A stretch of 64,000 bases of DNA from the NCBI GenBank assembly GCA_041398845.1, contig JAWKTZ010000007.1:1364001-1428000 (forward strand), given 5' to 3'. The position numbers and the translations under genes were made by a program. The notes under the pieces were generated by a model. The model was not told where the DNA came from and made no database searches. It worked only from the letters and a program-made list of their open reading frames with translations. The DNA comes from Fuerstiella sp041398845. Its GTDB lineage: Bacteria; Planctomycetota; Planctomycetia; Planctomycetales; Planctomycetaceae. Every line of letters begins with the position of its first letter. The stretch's first letter is position 1. Below, one piece after another: positions 34,651 through 43,400 of the stretch.

Positions 34651-37227
34651 CTATCTCTGCCAGTGGATCAGATTCAGTTCGAGCGGAATGGCCATACTGT
34701 TGTTGTGTGGTCTGATGCGTACCGTAAAGTCGGTGGCCGGGCGAGTGGCCGGGACCGTGGTCTGGTAATTCGCCCAGTGTGGCTCTGTAAATGAGGCGTC
34801 CTGATCCGAAAGGTCCATCCGCATCATCTGTTGACAGATCGGATCGGAACCATCGATGCCGTCGGCGTAGAGTTCGATTCGTACGAAGTTCGGATCGAGG
34901 CCGTCAAGATCGACATCAGTGGAAAACGTGTGTTTGTCCTGATCCGATTGAATCCGGACTTCGCCAAACTTAAGAGACGGCCATTTGCTGATCAACGAAT
35001 GCTTCCAGTGAACCGTGCTGGTTCCCATGGTGCCATTGAAGGCCGCTCGTTGGAAATAGGCTGCGGCGGCAGGAAGATAATGCTGTTCGGTGTATTCCCG
35101 TACGGTGCGGACGGCTGAGAAACGCGGCGTCAGTTGCGACATGCTGGCGCGCATTCGCGACAGCCACTTTGTCGGCAGACCATGCTCATTCCGGGTGTAA
35201 AACTCCGGGATCACTTCATTTTCGAGCAGATCGTAGAGCTGTTCGGCTTCCATGTCGTCCCATGCCGGATCGTCGCCGTGTTCCTGGCCATCGCCGATGG
35301 CCCAGCCGACGGCCGGTGTGTAGGCTTCGGCCCACCAGCCATCGAGTTGCGAAACATTGATTCCGCCGTTGACGAGAACCTTCATGCCGCTTGTTCCGCT
35401 GGCTTCCCACGGGCGTCGTGGCGTATTCACCCAGACGTCAACACCCTGAACCATCTGTTCTGCCAGCAGCATGTCATAGTCGCTCAGAAACATAACGTGC
35501 CGTCGTGTCTGCGGCTGACGACAGAATTCAATCCACTGGCGAATCAAATCCTGTCCCGATTGATCGGCAGGATGAGCCTTCCCCGCAATCAGAAGCTGCA
35601 CGGGGCGTTCGGGATCGGTCAGCAGTCGCATTAGTCTTGCGGGATCACGCAGCAACAGGTTTGGTCGTTTGTAGGTTGCAAACCGGCGAGCGAACCCCAT
35701 GGTCAGAATGTTCGGGCTGAACAGATGTTTCGCGGCTTCCACATTCTCCGGTGCTGAGCCGGACGTGGCCAGTTGCCGCGAAAGTCGCTCGCGAGCATAT
35801 TCGACCAGAGCATGAGACGCGTCGACGCGAAACTGCCACAGTGTCTCATCCGACACGCGGCAGATGTCGGTTTCCAGAGTTTCGCTGGTTCCCAGCCAGC
35901 GATTTTTTCCGCACGATCGAGTCCAGATTTCGTCGGCCGCCGCCGAATCCCAGCTCGGCACGTGAACGCCGTTGGTGACATGGCCCACCGGCACGTCCGC
36001 CTGCGGCCAGCCCGGAAACAGTGGTTCGAGAATCCTGCGGCTCACCTTTCCATGCAGACGACTGACGCCGTTGACGGCACCGCTGCCGCGGACCGCCAGA
36101 TAGGCCATGTTGAATGGTTCGGAAGCATCGTTCGCGTTCTGCCGCCCCAGAGCCAGCAGGTGATCGACCGGAATTCCGAGGTCTTCCTGAGCGTACCGGC
36201 CCAGATACTGTTCAATCAGGTGGGGAGCATAACGATCAAATCCGGCGGCCACAGCGGTATGCGTTGTGAACAGATTTCCCGCTCGCGTGACCGCGTTCGC
36301 CACTTCAAACGGCTGACCGGACTGTTCCATGAAACAGCGAGCACGTTCCAGCACGGCGAAGGCCGCGTGACCTTCGTTGAGGTGGCACACCTCCGGTTGG
36401 ATGCCGAGCTTTGTCAGCAACCGCCAGCCGCCGATGCCAAGAACAATTTCCTGCTTCAGTCGCAATTCCGGGCCGCCACCATACAGCTCACTGGTGATGC
36501 CGCGATGCTCAGGAAAATTCGCGGCGTCGTTGCTGTCCAGCAGATACAACTGAACTCGACCCACACGGACCTGCCATGCTCTTAGCCAGACGGAATCCCC
36601 CGGCAGCTCGAGCTTCAGCCGCAGCCATTCCCCATTGGCGTCCCGCAGCGAAGTGATGGGCAACTGCCCCGGGTCGTTATATGGGAACAATGCCTCCTGA
36701 GCTCCGTTCTGGTCGATCACCTGTCGAAAATAGCCCTGCTGATACAGCAGACCAACGCCGATGACGGGAACTCCCAGATCGCTGGCGGCCTTGAGCTGAT
36801 CGCCCGCAACATTACCCAGTCCTCCCGAATAGATAGGCAGCGCTTCGCTCAACATGAATTCCATACAGAAGTACGCAACACAGCTCAGCGAATGCCGCCC
36901 CTCCTGCGATGTACCGTGAGTCTGCTGAAACCACGCTGGCTGCTCAGCCGTCTGTCGCCGAGCCCGGATCAGCTCATCCAACTTCCTTCGAAAGTCAACA
37001 TCGCTCAGCACACTCTTGATCCGCTCTCTGGAAACGGTCTGCAGAACAACCCACGGATTGTGAGTGATCGCCCAGAGTTCCGCATCAAGCTGTCGCCACA
37101 CGGAGTCGGTCGAATGATTCCACGATGAACGCAGATCGAGCGCCAGCTCAGCCAGCAAATCAAACCCGTCGATTTCCGTGGGCAGAAGATTATAGATCGG
37201 GTGGACCGCGCGAGGATGATCAGTCAT
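34651..37227 (-). CDS. glgP: Alpha-glucan (glycogen) phosphorylase, TIGR02094-type
   Basis: An 858-residue GT35 enzyme releasing glucose 1-phosphate from glycogen or maltodextrin in the cytoplasm. An N-terminal DUF3417 segment (about residues 10-120) typical of the bacterial short type precedes the catalytic region: YFCMEFMLSEALPIYSGGLG near 117-136, HLNEGHAAFAVLER, GHVTNGVHVPSWDSA, GFARRFATYKRPNL and EASGTSGMKVLVNGGINVSQ near 612-631, which carries the PLP-binding lysine. A C-terminal extension of about 100 residues is predicted beta-rich. Upstream, 364 bases separate it from the Deg protease gene. A family relationship with maltodextrin rather than glycogen cannot be excluded. Confidence 0.94.
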   Translation of the reverse strand: MTDHPRAVHPIYNLLPTEIDGFDLLAELALDLRSSWNHSTDSVWRQLDAELWAITHNPWVVLQTVSRERIKSVLSDVDFRRKLDELIRARRQTAEQPAWFQQTHGTSQEGRHSLSCVAYFCMEFMLSEALPIYSGGLGNVAGDQLKAASDLGVPVIGVGLLYQQGYFRQVIDQNGAQEALFPYNDPGQLPITSLRDANGEWLRLKLELPGDSVWLRAWQVRVGRVQLYLLDSNDAANFPEHRGITSELYGGGPELRLKQEIVLGIGGWRLLTKLGIQPEVCHLNEGHAAFAVLERARCFMEQSGQPFEVANAVTRAGNLFTTHTAVAAGFDRYAPHLIEQYLGRYAQEDLGIPVDHLLALGRQNANDASEPFNMAYLAVRGSGAVNGVSRLHGKVSRRILEPLFPGWPQADVPVGHVTNGVHVPSWDSAAADEIWTRSCGKNRWLGTSETLETDICRVSDETLWQFRVDASHALVEYARERLSRQLATSGSAPENVEAAKHLFSPNILTMGFARRFATYKRPNLLLRDPARLMRLLTDPERPVQLLIAGKAHPADQSGQDLIRQWIEFCRQPQTRRHVMFLSDYDMLLAEQMVQGVDVWVNTPRRPWEASGTSGMKVLVNGGINVSQLDGWWAEAYTPAVGWAIGDGQEHGDDPAWDDMEAEQLYDLLENEVIPEFYTRNEHGLPTKWLSRMRASMSQLTPRFSAVRTVREYTEQHYLPAAAAYFQRAAFNGTMGTSTVHWKHSLISKWPSLKFGEVRIQSDQDKHTFSTDVDLDGLDPNFVRIELYADGIDGSDPICQQMMRMDLSDQDASFTEPHWANYQTTVPATRPATDFTVRIRPHNNSMAIPLELNLIHWQR

Positions 37228-37591
37228 GGTCGTTCTGCCGGGACAGACAAACTTCCGGGCGACGGCGCTTCAAGTTGTAACGGGCAGATTCGCCGCCAAT
37301 CCTTCGAAACCCCACACCACATCAAACCATTCTTCGTCGATGCAGCTCGGGCAGCATGCATGATACCGAATTCCCGGCGTCCGGCTTCAGTGCGATGGCA
37401 AACACCGCAGAGAAACCGGAAACCGGGCGATTTTGTCGGGAAGCGATGCGAACACCATTCTGCTGTCGGCGGTCGCATGTTGGTTCTGTTCGCTGACCAT
37501 GCAACCCATGGGCCAATGTCACGTTGGCCGCCGGGAATCTCCGACACCAGCAGAATGTCACGCCGAACAGCGAACTCGCCACGTCGCTCGA
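37228..37591. other. Intergenic region upstream of glgP
   Basis: About 364 bases between the glgP start and the end of the Deg protease gene, both on the minus strand. Several overlapping frames are open by GC bias but none has a family likeness or Shine-Dalgarno. No repeat, RNA or obvious promoter was recognised. Confidence 0.5.
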
Positions 37592-38860
37592 TTACTGACG
37601 CGGCACGAACGATGTCACCAGGTCTTCCGGCATCGCGGCGACATTGACATTCAGTGTCACCGTTTCGCCGTCACGAATGACCACGATGTGATGAGTTTCG
37701 GTCAACGAAGCTCGTTCCACCGCGCCCTGCAGAGTTCGTGGATTCTTGATGTCGCGATCATCAAACTTCACGATCACGTCACCGGCCTTCAGCCCTGCTT
37801 TGTCTGCCGGAGTCCCTTCGCGAACATCGGTAACAACCGCACCTTTGACAGCGTTCAGTCCGAATTGTTCCGACAGCACGCTCGTCACCGGCTGGATACC
37901 GACGCCGAGAAACGCCCGTCGGACGCTTCCGTGAGCAATCAGTTCATCGCCGATCCAGCGAGCCAGATTCACCGGCACAGCAAATCCAATTCCCTGGTAG
38001 CCGCCGTTGGTTGACGAAATGGCCGTGTTAATGCCGATGACTTCGCCGTCCAGATTCACCAGAGGCCCGCCACTATTGCCCGGGTTGATGGCCGCATCCG
38101 TCTGGATGAAGTCTTCCCGAGCCGTGATGCCCAGACCGCGCGACTTTGCGCTGACAATCCCGGTGGTCACCGTTTCATTCAGTCCGAAAGGAGCTCCCAC
38201 TGCCAGAACCCAGTCACCAACCAGCATCCTGTCGCTGTCGCCGATTCGAGCTGCCGGAAGATCTCCGCCCGCATCAATCCGAACAACGGCGATGTCGGTC
38301 TGTGAGTCCGTTTTCCAGTCGGTCGCTTCAATCTCCCGACCATCGTGAAGTTTCACGAGCAGTTTGCCGGCTCCTTCGACCACATGGTTGTTGGTCAGAA
38401 TGATCCCGGAACTGTCCACGATCACTCCCGATCCCATACCGCGTTTGCCTCGCGGCTGAGGCGACTGAAGACGGCCTTCGGGCAGGTCTTCAAAGAATCT
38501 CCTGAAGAACGGGTGATCACGCAACTCCTCCGGAACCTGGTTGTCCGGCACATCGTTGCCGGTGACCACTCGGTCGCCGGGCATGGACTGGATCGTCACC
38601 ACCGACGGCATCACGGCGGTCGATGCATCACGAAACGCTTTCGACAACGAGTTCGCGTGTTTCTTTGACGGCGTGTCCGGGACCGGATCGGTCAACTGAA
38701 CCGTTCGGACATCATGAGGATTCTGAGCCTCTGAGTTCCATTGAATCGCTGTGGACGAATCGGCCGGAGCGTTCCCGACCAGCAGCGCTCCGGCAGCAGC
38801 CACTGAAAGCAGGACTCCGAACGTAAGCCATCGGCACTTTGACTGACATGCACATTTCAT
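37592..38860 (-). CDS. Deg/HtrA-family periplasmic serine protease
   Basis: About 422 residues. An N-terminal signal (basic KSKCRW-like start then TFGVLLSVAAAGALLVG) leads to a trypsin domain with His in LTNNHVVEG near 161, Asp in DIAVVRI near 190 and Ser in NPGNSGGPLV near 265. One PDZ domain follows (PADKAGLKAGDVIVKFDDRD). With a single PDZ it resembles DegS/HhoA-type enzymes more than DegP. An ideal GGAGG Shine-Dalgarno (38869-38873) fixes the ATG at 38860 rather than one five codons upstream. A family B repeat ends 15 bases upstream of that site, placing a strong hairpin in the leader. It is probably part of envelope protein quality control. Confidence 0.93.
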   Translation of the reverse strand: MKCACQSKCRWLTFGVLLSVAAAGALLVGNAPADSSTAIQWNSEAQNPHDVRTVQLTDPVPDTPSKKHANSLSKAFRDASTAVMPSVVTIQSMPGDRVVTGNDVPDNQVPEELRDHPFFRRFFEDLPEGRLQSPQPRGKRGMGSGVIVDSSGIILTNNHVVEGAGKLLVKLHDGREIEATDWKTDSQTDIAVVRIDAGGDLPAARIGDSDRMLVGDWVLAVGAPFGLNETVTTGIVSAKSRGLGITAREDFIQTDAAINPGNSGGPLVNLDGEVIGINTAISSTNGGYQGIGFAVPVNLARWIGDELIAHGSVRRAFLGVGIQPVTSVLSEQFGLNAVKGAVVTDVREGTPADKAGLKAGDVIVKFDDRDIKNPRTLQGAVERASLTETHHIVVIRDGETVTLNVNVAAMPEDLVTSFVPRQ

Positions 38861-38887
38861 TTTTCTAACCTCCATAAAGCTTGTTCC

Positions 38888-38988
38888 AGAGGCAATCTGA
38901 AAAAGGGGTCTGACCCTCTCCGGGCAGCCGGATTGACTGAAATTTTGCTGCCCTCCAAAGGGTCAGACCCCTTTTTCAGATTGCCTCT
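38888..38988. repeat. Palindromic repeat, family B, copy 2
   Basis: Arms AGAGGCAATCTGAAAAAGGG onward from 38888 and its complement ending at 38988 are near-perfect over about 33 bases; the spacer contains CTCTCCGGGCAGCC. The copy lies in the leader of the Deg protease gene, 15 bases before its Shine-Dalgarno. Confidence 0.93.
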
Positions 38989-39463
38989 AAGTTGAAACCG
39001 TTGCAAATCTGTTTGGTGGCGGTGTGTCGCTGCATGCCTGTGACACGCGTTGAACATTCGGACATTCGAAATCCGGCCATTGGAAACCAGCCGCGATCAT
39101 CCTCCTCCACCGTTTTGCCTGACGTCTGTCGGATTTGCCTGACGTCTGTCGGACGCTTCGGGAAAAAGCGAACCGCATGCCAACGTCACCCAGCGCGCAG
39201 CAAGTCCTTTCACTGATAAGGTTTACGAAATTTTTCCGCTGCCGAAGTCTGTGGGGCACATCGCCTCGTCAGCTCGAACTGCAGGGTTTGGTCAGAACGA
39301 ACGCTGCCGTCCGCAGGGGAAATCGCGGCGATAAGCGTGAGCATTCATTGCAAACGTCCCACATCGCCCCGCCGGGAAAATCTGCCCCACTCCATCGGGC
39401 ACTTTCATCGCGTGGAGGATCACATCACGAGCCGTTGAACAGTGCGACGCACAAAAACACAGT
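38989..39463. other. Intergenic region with a tandem 20-base duplication
   Basis: No gene is credible. A perfect head-to-tail duplication of TTTGCCTGACGTCTGTCGGA lies at 39114-39133 and 39134-39153. The rest is unremarkable. The promoter of the Deg gene must lie in or beyond the family B repeat. Confidence 0.7.
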
Positions 39464-41995
39464 TCAGACAGATCCGGAAGATCCCGTTGCGGGATGCTGA
39501 TTGAGCACGGGATATGGCCGTTCCGCCGGACGAAGTGCAGAGATGGCCTGGCGATGAACGAGGACATCCGCCAGCACGGGCAGGTGATCCGACGCAACAG
39601 ACGTGGCGTGATTGCGAATGACCTCCACGGAATCCACCACAAGATGGCGACTCAACAGGATGTAATCGATGCGTCTGAGCGGCAGCACCGAAGCGAATGT
39701 GGCCTGAGGGCGATAGTCATTGGCAATCTGCTGAGCACAGTGGAACCGCATCTGCAGTCGTCTCATCACTTCCGACTTTGGTCCCGCGTTGAAATCGCCG
39801 CACAGAATCACAGGTTCCCGGGATGGAATGCCGGCCACCCAGTGTTCGCCAAGCAGCATGTCGACCTGACTGAGTCGCTCTTTGGCACGCAGACCAAGAT
39901 GAGTATTCAGCACATGCACCGGCCCGTCATCGGTCTCCACTGTCACCCACATGGCTCCGCGAGCTTCCCGGCGAGTTCGATGGTCGGCGTCGGTCAGAGT
40001 TTCCTCACGCACCAACTGCATGGGAACTTTGCTGAGTACAGCCAGCCCATAGCGTTCACCGGCTTCTGACCAGACCGGAAAGAAGCGGTGATACATGCCC
40101 AGTTGAGCGGCGATTTCTCCGGCCTGATCACAAAAATTTGTACGTGCCCGATTGTCATCCATTTCCTGCAGAGCTACCACGTCGGCAGCGGATTCGGCAA
40201 TCACATCCGCGATGCGTTTGGGTCGACACTTGCCATCCATGCCAATGCAATGATGAGTATTGTAGGTGAGAACTCGCAGACGGCCGGGCGAAATCTTTTG
40301 TCGAATCGGCCGGACCGTGCGAACCCCGCGCACGGGCTCTCGACGTTTTGCCTTCACAAAATCGAGGCCGGCCGCATGCAGGTCGACTCCACGAATATAT
40401 GCTTCCCCGGCCGACGTTTTGCGAGGTTCAATGGCCAGAGCTGAAGGGAATAGCGCGAACCCGCGAGTCTCCTCAGACCCGATGCTGCCGTGTGCTCCGT
40501 TTTCGTGAGAGAACGTGACGGGCGACTGGTCGGGATCCCAGCCGCACAGCACCAGATCTCCGACGTTGGGACTGTGGCACAGTGCGAGCAGATCCTGACA
40601 GGCTTCTGCGGCAAAGCGATGGTGAACTCCAAACACCGCCGGAATATCATCCGTCAGCTTCCACAGGCCGCGCGAATTGCGAGCCATGATTTCGGTGTCA
40701 CCGTCTGTGTCCGGCGCGCGGCGAGCGTACAGCACCAGCGGAACGTGCTCCTGATTCACCAGCCGATCAGCAATCTCGGCCTTCGCATCGTCCGTCACCG
40801 GAACGGGAAAGTAAACTCCGCCAATCGGTCCCATGGCCGTCACGATCACGTGTTCGGCCAGTTCGTCCGCCGTGATCGGTTCCGGAAGGACTCGTCCGCG
40901 CTGGATCTTCATCAACCTTCGCATCTGCTGATCCATGTAGCTGCCACGTCGAATCGCCTTGTCGACGTTGCGGACAATGCGTTCTGCCAGCGGCGTGTCT
41001 TCCAGAGCCTTTGTCACGGCCTGCTGCACGGACTGGCCGTACTCAAATTCGTAGATCCGAGCCGCTTCCTGTCCGTGGTCAGAGAACACAACCACTTCGT
41101 AATCCCGCGAGTCGGCTCGACGCGCGGTGAGAAAGATATCTCGGATGACTCCATCAATGCCCTTCAGTCCCCAGTGAGCAAACGCACTGTCGGGACCTCG
41201 ACGATGTGACTGCTCGTCATAGCCCAGCAGATTGACGTAGACAATCGGCGTGCCGCGAGCAATGGACAGCTTCACGACAACGCGCACCCATTCGCGCAGC
41301 ACGATGGAAATCAGCACGCGGGACGGGACGAATTTTATTTCACTGCGCCAGTCTCCCTGAGTCACCAGACCTCGCAGCATATCTCCGATAGCCACAACAC
41401 ATTCCACCACGGCCAGAATGCCGATTCGTACCAGTGTCAGGGAATACATGCACAGCATCAGCAGTAGTTTCAGCGGATTGAGCCCCTTGAATGTGCTGGC
41501 AAGGTCGGCTGTTTCAATGCAGCACCGGGCCTCGTCGCAGCCGCCGGAATAGATGTTGGAAAAGCTGGCTCCGCCTTTTAACAGCGGTTCCGCATCGCAG
41601 AGCTGTTCGGAAACGACGGTTTGGGCGGCGTCACTTTCATACATGCACATGACCTGCCCGGACCTGCGGTGCAGGAACTGAAACGCAGGGACAGCTCCTT
41701 TGACACCGTACATCACTTCCGCCTGGACGGCCGGAGTACACGACGGAATGCCGGAGTAAAAGCTGGTTCGAGTAAAATACCGCCGGTCGATCATGCGTTT
41801 CAGAAATGGCAGTCGCCGGTTGGCAATCGCCGCTTCAAACTGCCGGCGAGACAGTCCGTCCAACTGCAGCACAATCAGCCCCGGCTGATGAGATTCCGGA
41901 ACGTCGGTTTCGAATCCCATCCATCTGCTGACAAGCTGAGTTCTGCTGAAGCGTTTGATCAGACGCCGTTTCAGTTTTCCAAGTGCGGGGAGCAT
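39464..41995 (-). CDS. Type I phosphodiesterase/alkaline phosphatase-superfamily domain fused to an EEP domain
   Basis: About 843 residues, two enzymatic modules. Residues about 40-540 form an alkaline phosphatase-superfamily phosphodiesterase domain (IVLQLDGLSRRQFEAAI at the metal site, YVNLLGYDEQSHRRGPDS, VVFSDHGQE). It is interrupted near 180-215 by hydrophobic helices that could anchor it. Residues about 580-815 form an endonuclease/exonuclease/phosphatase domain: RVLTYNTHHCIG, VVALQEMDDN, VLNTHLGL, LCGDFNAGP and SVASDHLPVLADV give the metal and His-Asp catalytic set. EEP enzymes of this kind often act on phospholipid or phosphodiester substrates. The ATG at 41995 is chosen; a GTG 12 codons earlier follows the glycosyltransferase stop closely. 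Third gene of a minus-strand operon. Confidence 0.85.
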   Translation of the reverse strand: MLPALGKLKRRLIKRFSRTQLVSRWMGFETDVPESHQPGLIVLQLDGLSRRQFEAAIANRRLPFLKRMIDRRYFTRTSFYSGIPSCTPAVQAEVMYGVKGAVPAFQFLHRRSGQVMCMYESDAAQTVVSEQLCDAEPLLKGGASFSNIYSGGCDEARCCIETADLASTFKGLNPLKLLLMLCMYSLTLVRIGILAVVECVVAIGDMLRGLVTQGDWRSEIKFVPSRVLISIVLREWVRVVVKLSIARGTPIVYVNLLGYDEQSHRRGPDSAFAHWGLKGIDGVIRDIFLTARRADSRDYEVVVFSDHGQEAARIYEFEYGQSVQQAVTKALEDTPLAERIVRNVDKAIRRGSYMDQQMRRLMKIQRGRVLPEPITADELAEHVIVTAMGPIGGVYFPVPVTDDAKAEIADRLVNQEHVPLVLYARRAPDTDGDTEIMARNSRGLWKLTDDIPAVFGVHHRFAAEACQDLLALCHSPNVGDLVLCGWDPDQSPVTFSHENGAHGSIGSEETRGFALFPSALAIEPRKTSAGEAYIRGVDLHAAGLDFVKAKRREPVRGVRTVRPIRQKISPGRLRVLTYNTHHCIGMDGKCRPKRIADVIAESAADVVALQEMDDNRARTNFCDQAGEIAAQLGMYHRFFPVWSEAGERYGLAVLSKVPMQLVREETLTDADHRTRREARGAMWVTVETDDGPVHVLNTHLGLRAKERLSQVDMLLGEHWVAGIPSREPVILCGDFNAGPKSEVMRRLQMRFHCAQQIANDYRPQATFASVLPLRRIDYILLSRHLVVDSVEVIRNHATSVASDHLPVLADVLVHRQAISALRPAERPYPVLNQHPATGSSGSV

Positions 41996-42043
41996 TTTGT
42001 TGTTATTCCGTTGGAGTACCTTGCAGATCACCGGGTGTGTCTG

Positions 42044-43330
42044 TCACGAGATCACGGCCCGCGTGGCTTCCGTTTCCGTAATGGCGGCCGACAGAGCTGA
42101 CGCTTTCTCGACAATCAGTTTCCATTCGGCTTCAATCCGTCCCTGCAACTGATCCCACGGACCGAATTCGTGATCCTTGTTCGCTTCGAATTCGGCCGCC
42201 ATGCTGGCATACAGTTGCGCCAGTTGGTCGGCACACGCCTGCATTCCCAGGGGTTTGACCGATTCACGAGCGACTTCGCCAATGCGCGACAGTCGATGCG
42301 GTTCGGCAGTCAACTCAGTCAGCGCATCAGCAAATTCCTGTTCCGAAGCGTCGCCAGGCAGCAGTCGACCGTTTTGCTCACAGACAATTTCCCGAACGCC
42401 CGGCCCGTCCAGAGCCACCACGGAACTCCCGGCAGCGAGGGCCTCGGCGACGACCATGCCCTGAGTTTCCGACTGAGACGCGAACGCAAACAGATCCATC
42501 GCGGCGTACGCATCGGCCAGCTCCGGTCCGGTCTGACACCCGGTGAACAGGATCTGTCGCGGATGCACCTCGTCCAGAAGCCTTGCTTCCATGGACTTTC
42601 GGTCACTGCCATCTCCGACAACGACAAACACAGCGCTGGCATGATCCGACAGATACCGAGCCATCGCGTTCGCAAGAAACGTCAGATTCTTTTCTTCCGC
42701 CAGACGACCGACATGGCCGATCACTGTGGCGTTGTGATCGATGTCATACTGTCTCAGAAAACGGTTGCGATCTCCGCCACCAAAGAATTCCAGATCAATG
42801 CCTGTCGGAATCGCGGTGATCGGCACGGTCACTCCTCTGCGTGTGAGCAGTTCCCGGATGCTTTCGCTGGGAGCAATCACATGAGTACACAGGTTGCAGT
42901 ATTCCGTCGCCATCTGAATGGCAACCCGCTGCATGGCGTCAGAATCCAGCGGAACATAGTGTGTGTACTGTTCGTACATGGTGTGATGAGTGAACACCAG
43001 CGGCAGGTTGCGTTCGTAGGCCGTGCGCAGTGCGGCGTCGCCGAGCAGAAACGGGTGATGACTGTGAATCACCTGCGGCTGCTGTTGGTCGATGAAGTCC
43101 GACACCAGCCATGGCTGAGGCAGTCGCAGAGAAAAATCGCTGCCGTTGAAATTCTGAATCGCGGGAACTCGCAGAAGATGTTCCTGCGATTCTTCGGCCC
43201 CTTCAAATTCGGGAGCCACAACGTCCACATGGAAGCCTCGCCGACGAAGTTCTGTTTCACAGCGATAAACGCTGTTGGCCACTCCGCCCACATGAGGCAG
43301 ATACGTGTTGGTAAACATCGTGATGTTCAT
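42044..43330 (-). CDS. GT4-type glycosyltransferase, diacylglycerol glucosyltransferase-like
   Basis: About 428 residues with the GT-B fold. The N-terminus reads MNITMFTNTYLPHVGGVANS, then HSHHPFLLGDAAL and FTHHTMYEQYTHYVPLDS near 109-126, a pattern shared with monoglucosyldiacylglycerol synthases. The C-terminal nucleotide-sugar domain shows GHVGRLAEEKNL near 213 and the EX7E-like ASQSETQGMVVAEALAAG near 298-315. It likely transfers a sugar to a lipid at the inner membrane surface. GGAAGAG before the ATG at 43330 fixes the start over an upstream open extension. The glycosidase-like gene ends 70 bases upstream and the phosphodiesterase fusion begins about 50 bases downstream. Confidence 0.88.
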   Translation of the reverse strand: MNITMFTNTYLPHVGGVANSVYRCETELRRRGFHVDVVAPEFEGAEESQEHLLRVPAIQNFNGSDFSLRLPQPWLVSDFIDQQQPQVIHSHHPFLLGDAALRTAYERNLPLVFTHHTMYEQYTHYVPLDSDAMQRVAIQMATEYCNLCTHVIAPSESIRELLTRRGVTVPITAIPTGIDLEFFGGGDRNRFLRQYDIDHNATVIGHVGRLAEEKNLTFLANAMARYLSDHASAVFVVVGDGSDRKSMEARLLDEVHPRQILFTGCQTGPELADAYAAMDLFAFASQSETQGMVVAEALAAGSSVVALDGPGVREIVCEQNGRLLPGDASEQEFADALTELTAEPHRLSRIGEVARESVKPLGMQACADQLAQLYASMAAEFEANKDHEFGPWDQLQGRIEAEWKLIVEKASALSAAITETEATRAVIS

Positions 43331-43400
43331 GGTTGCTCTTCCTGAAGGCTCCGGCCACATCCGCACCCGGTCATCCCGATGCCGCATGTGGTAAATCTGT

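Noticed and set aside
42170..43345. 391-codon plus-strand frame opposite the GT4 gene
   Set aside because: Complement of a clear glycosyltransferase; composition is typical of antisense GC-rich frames.
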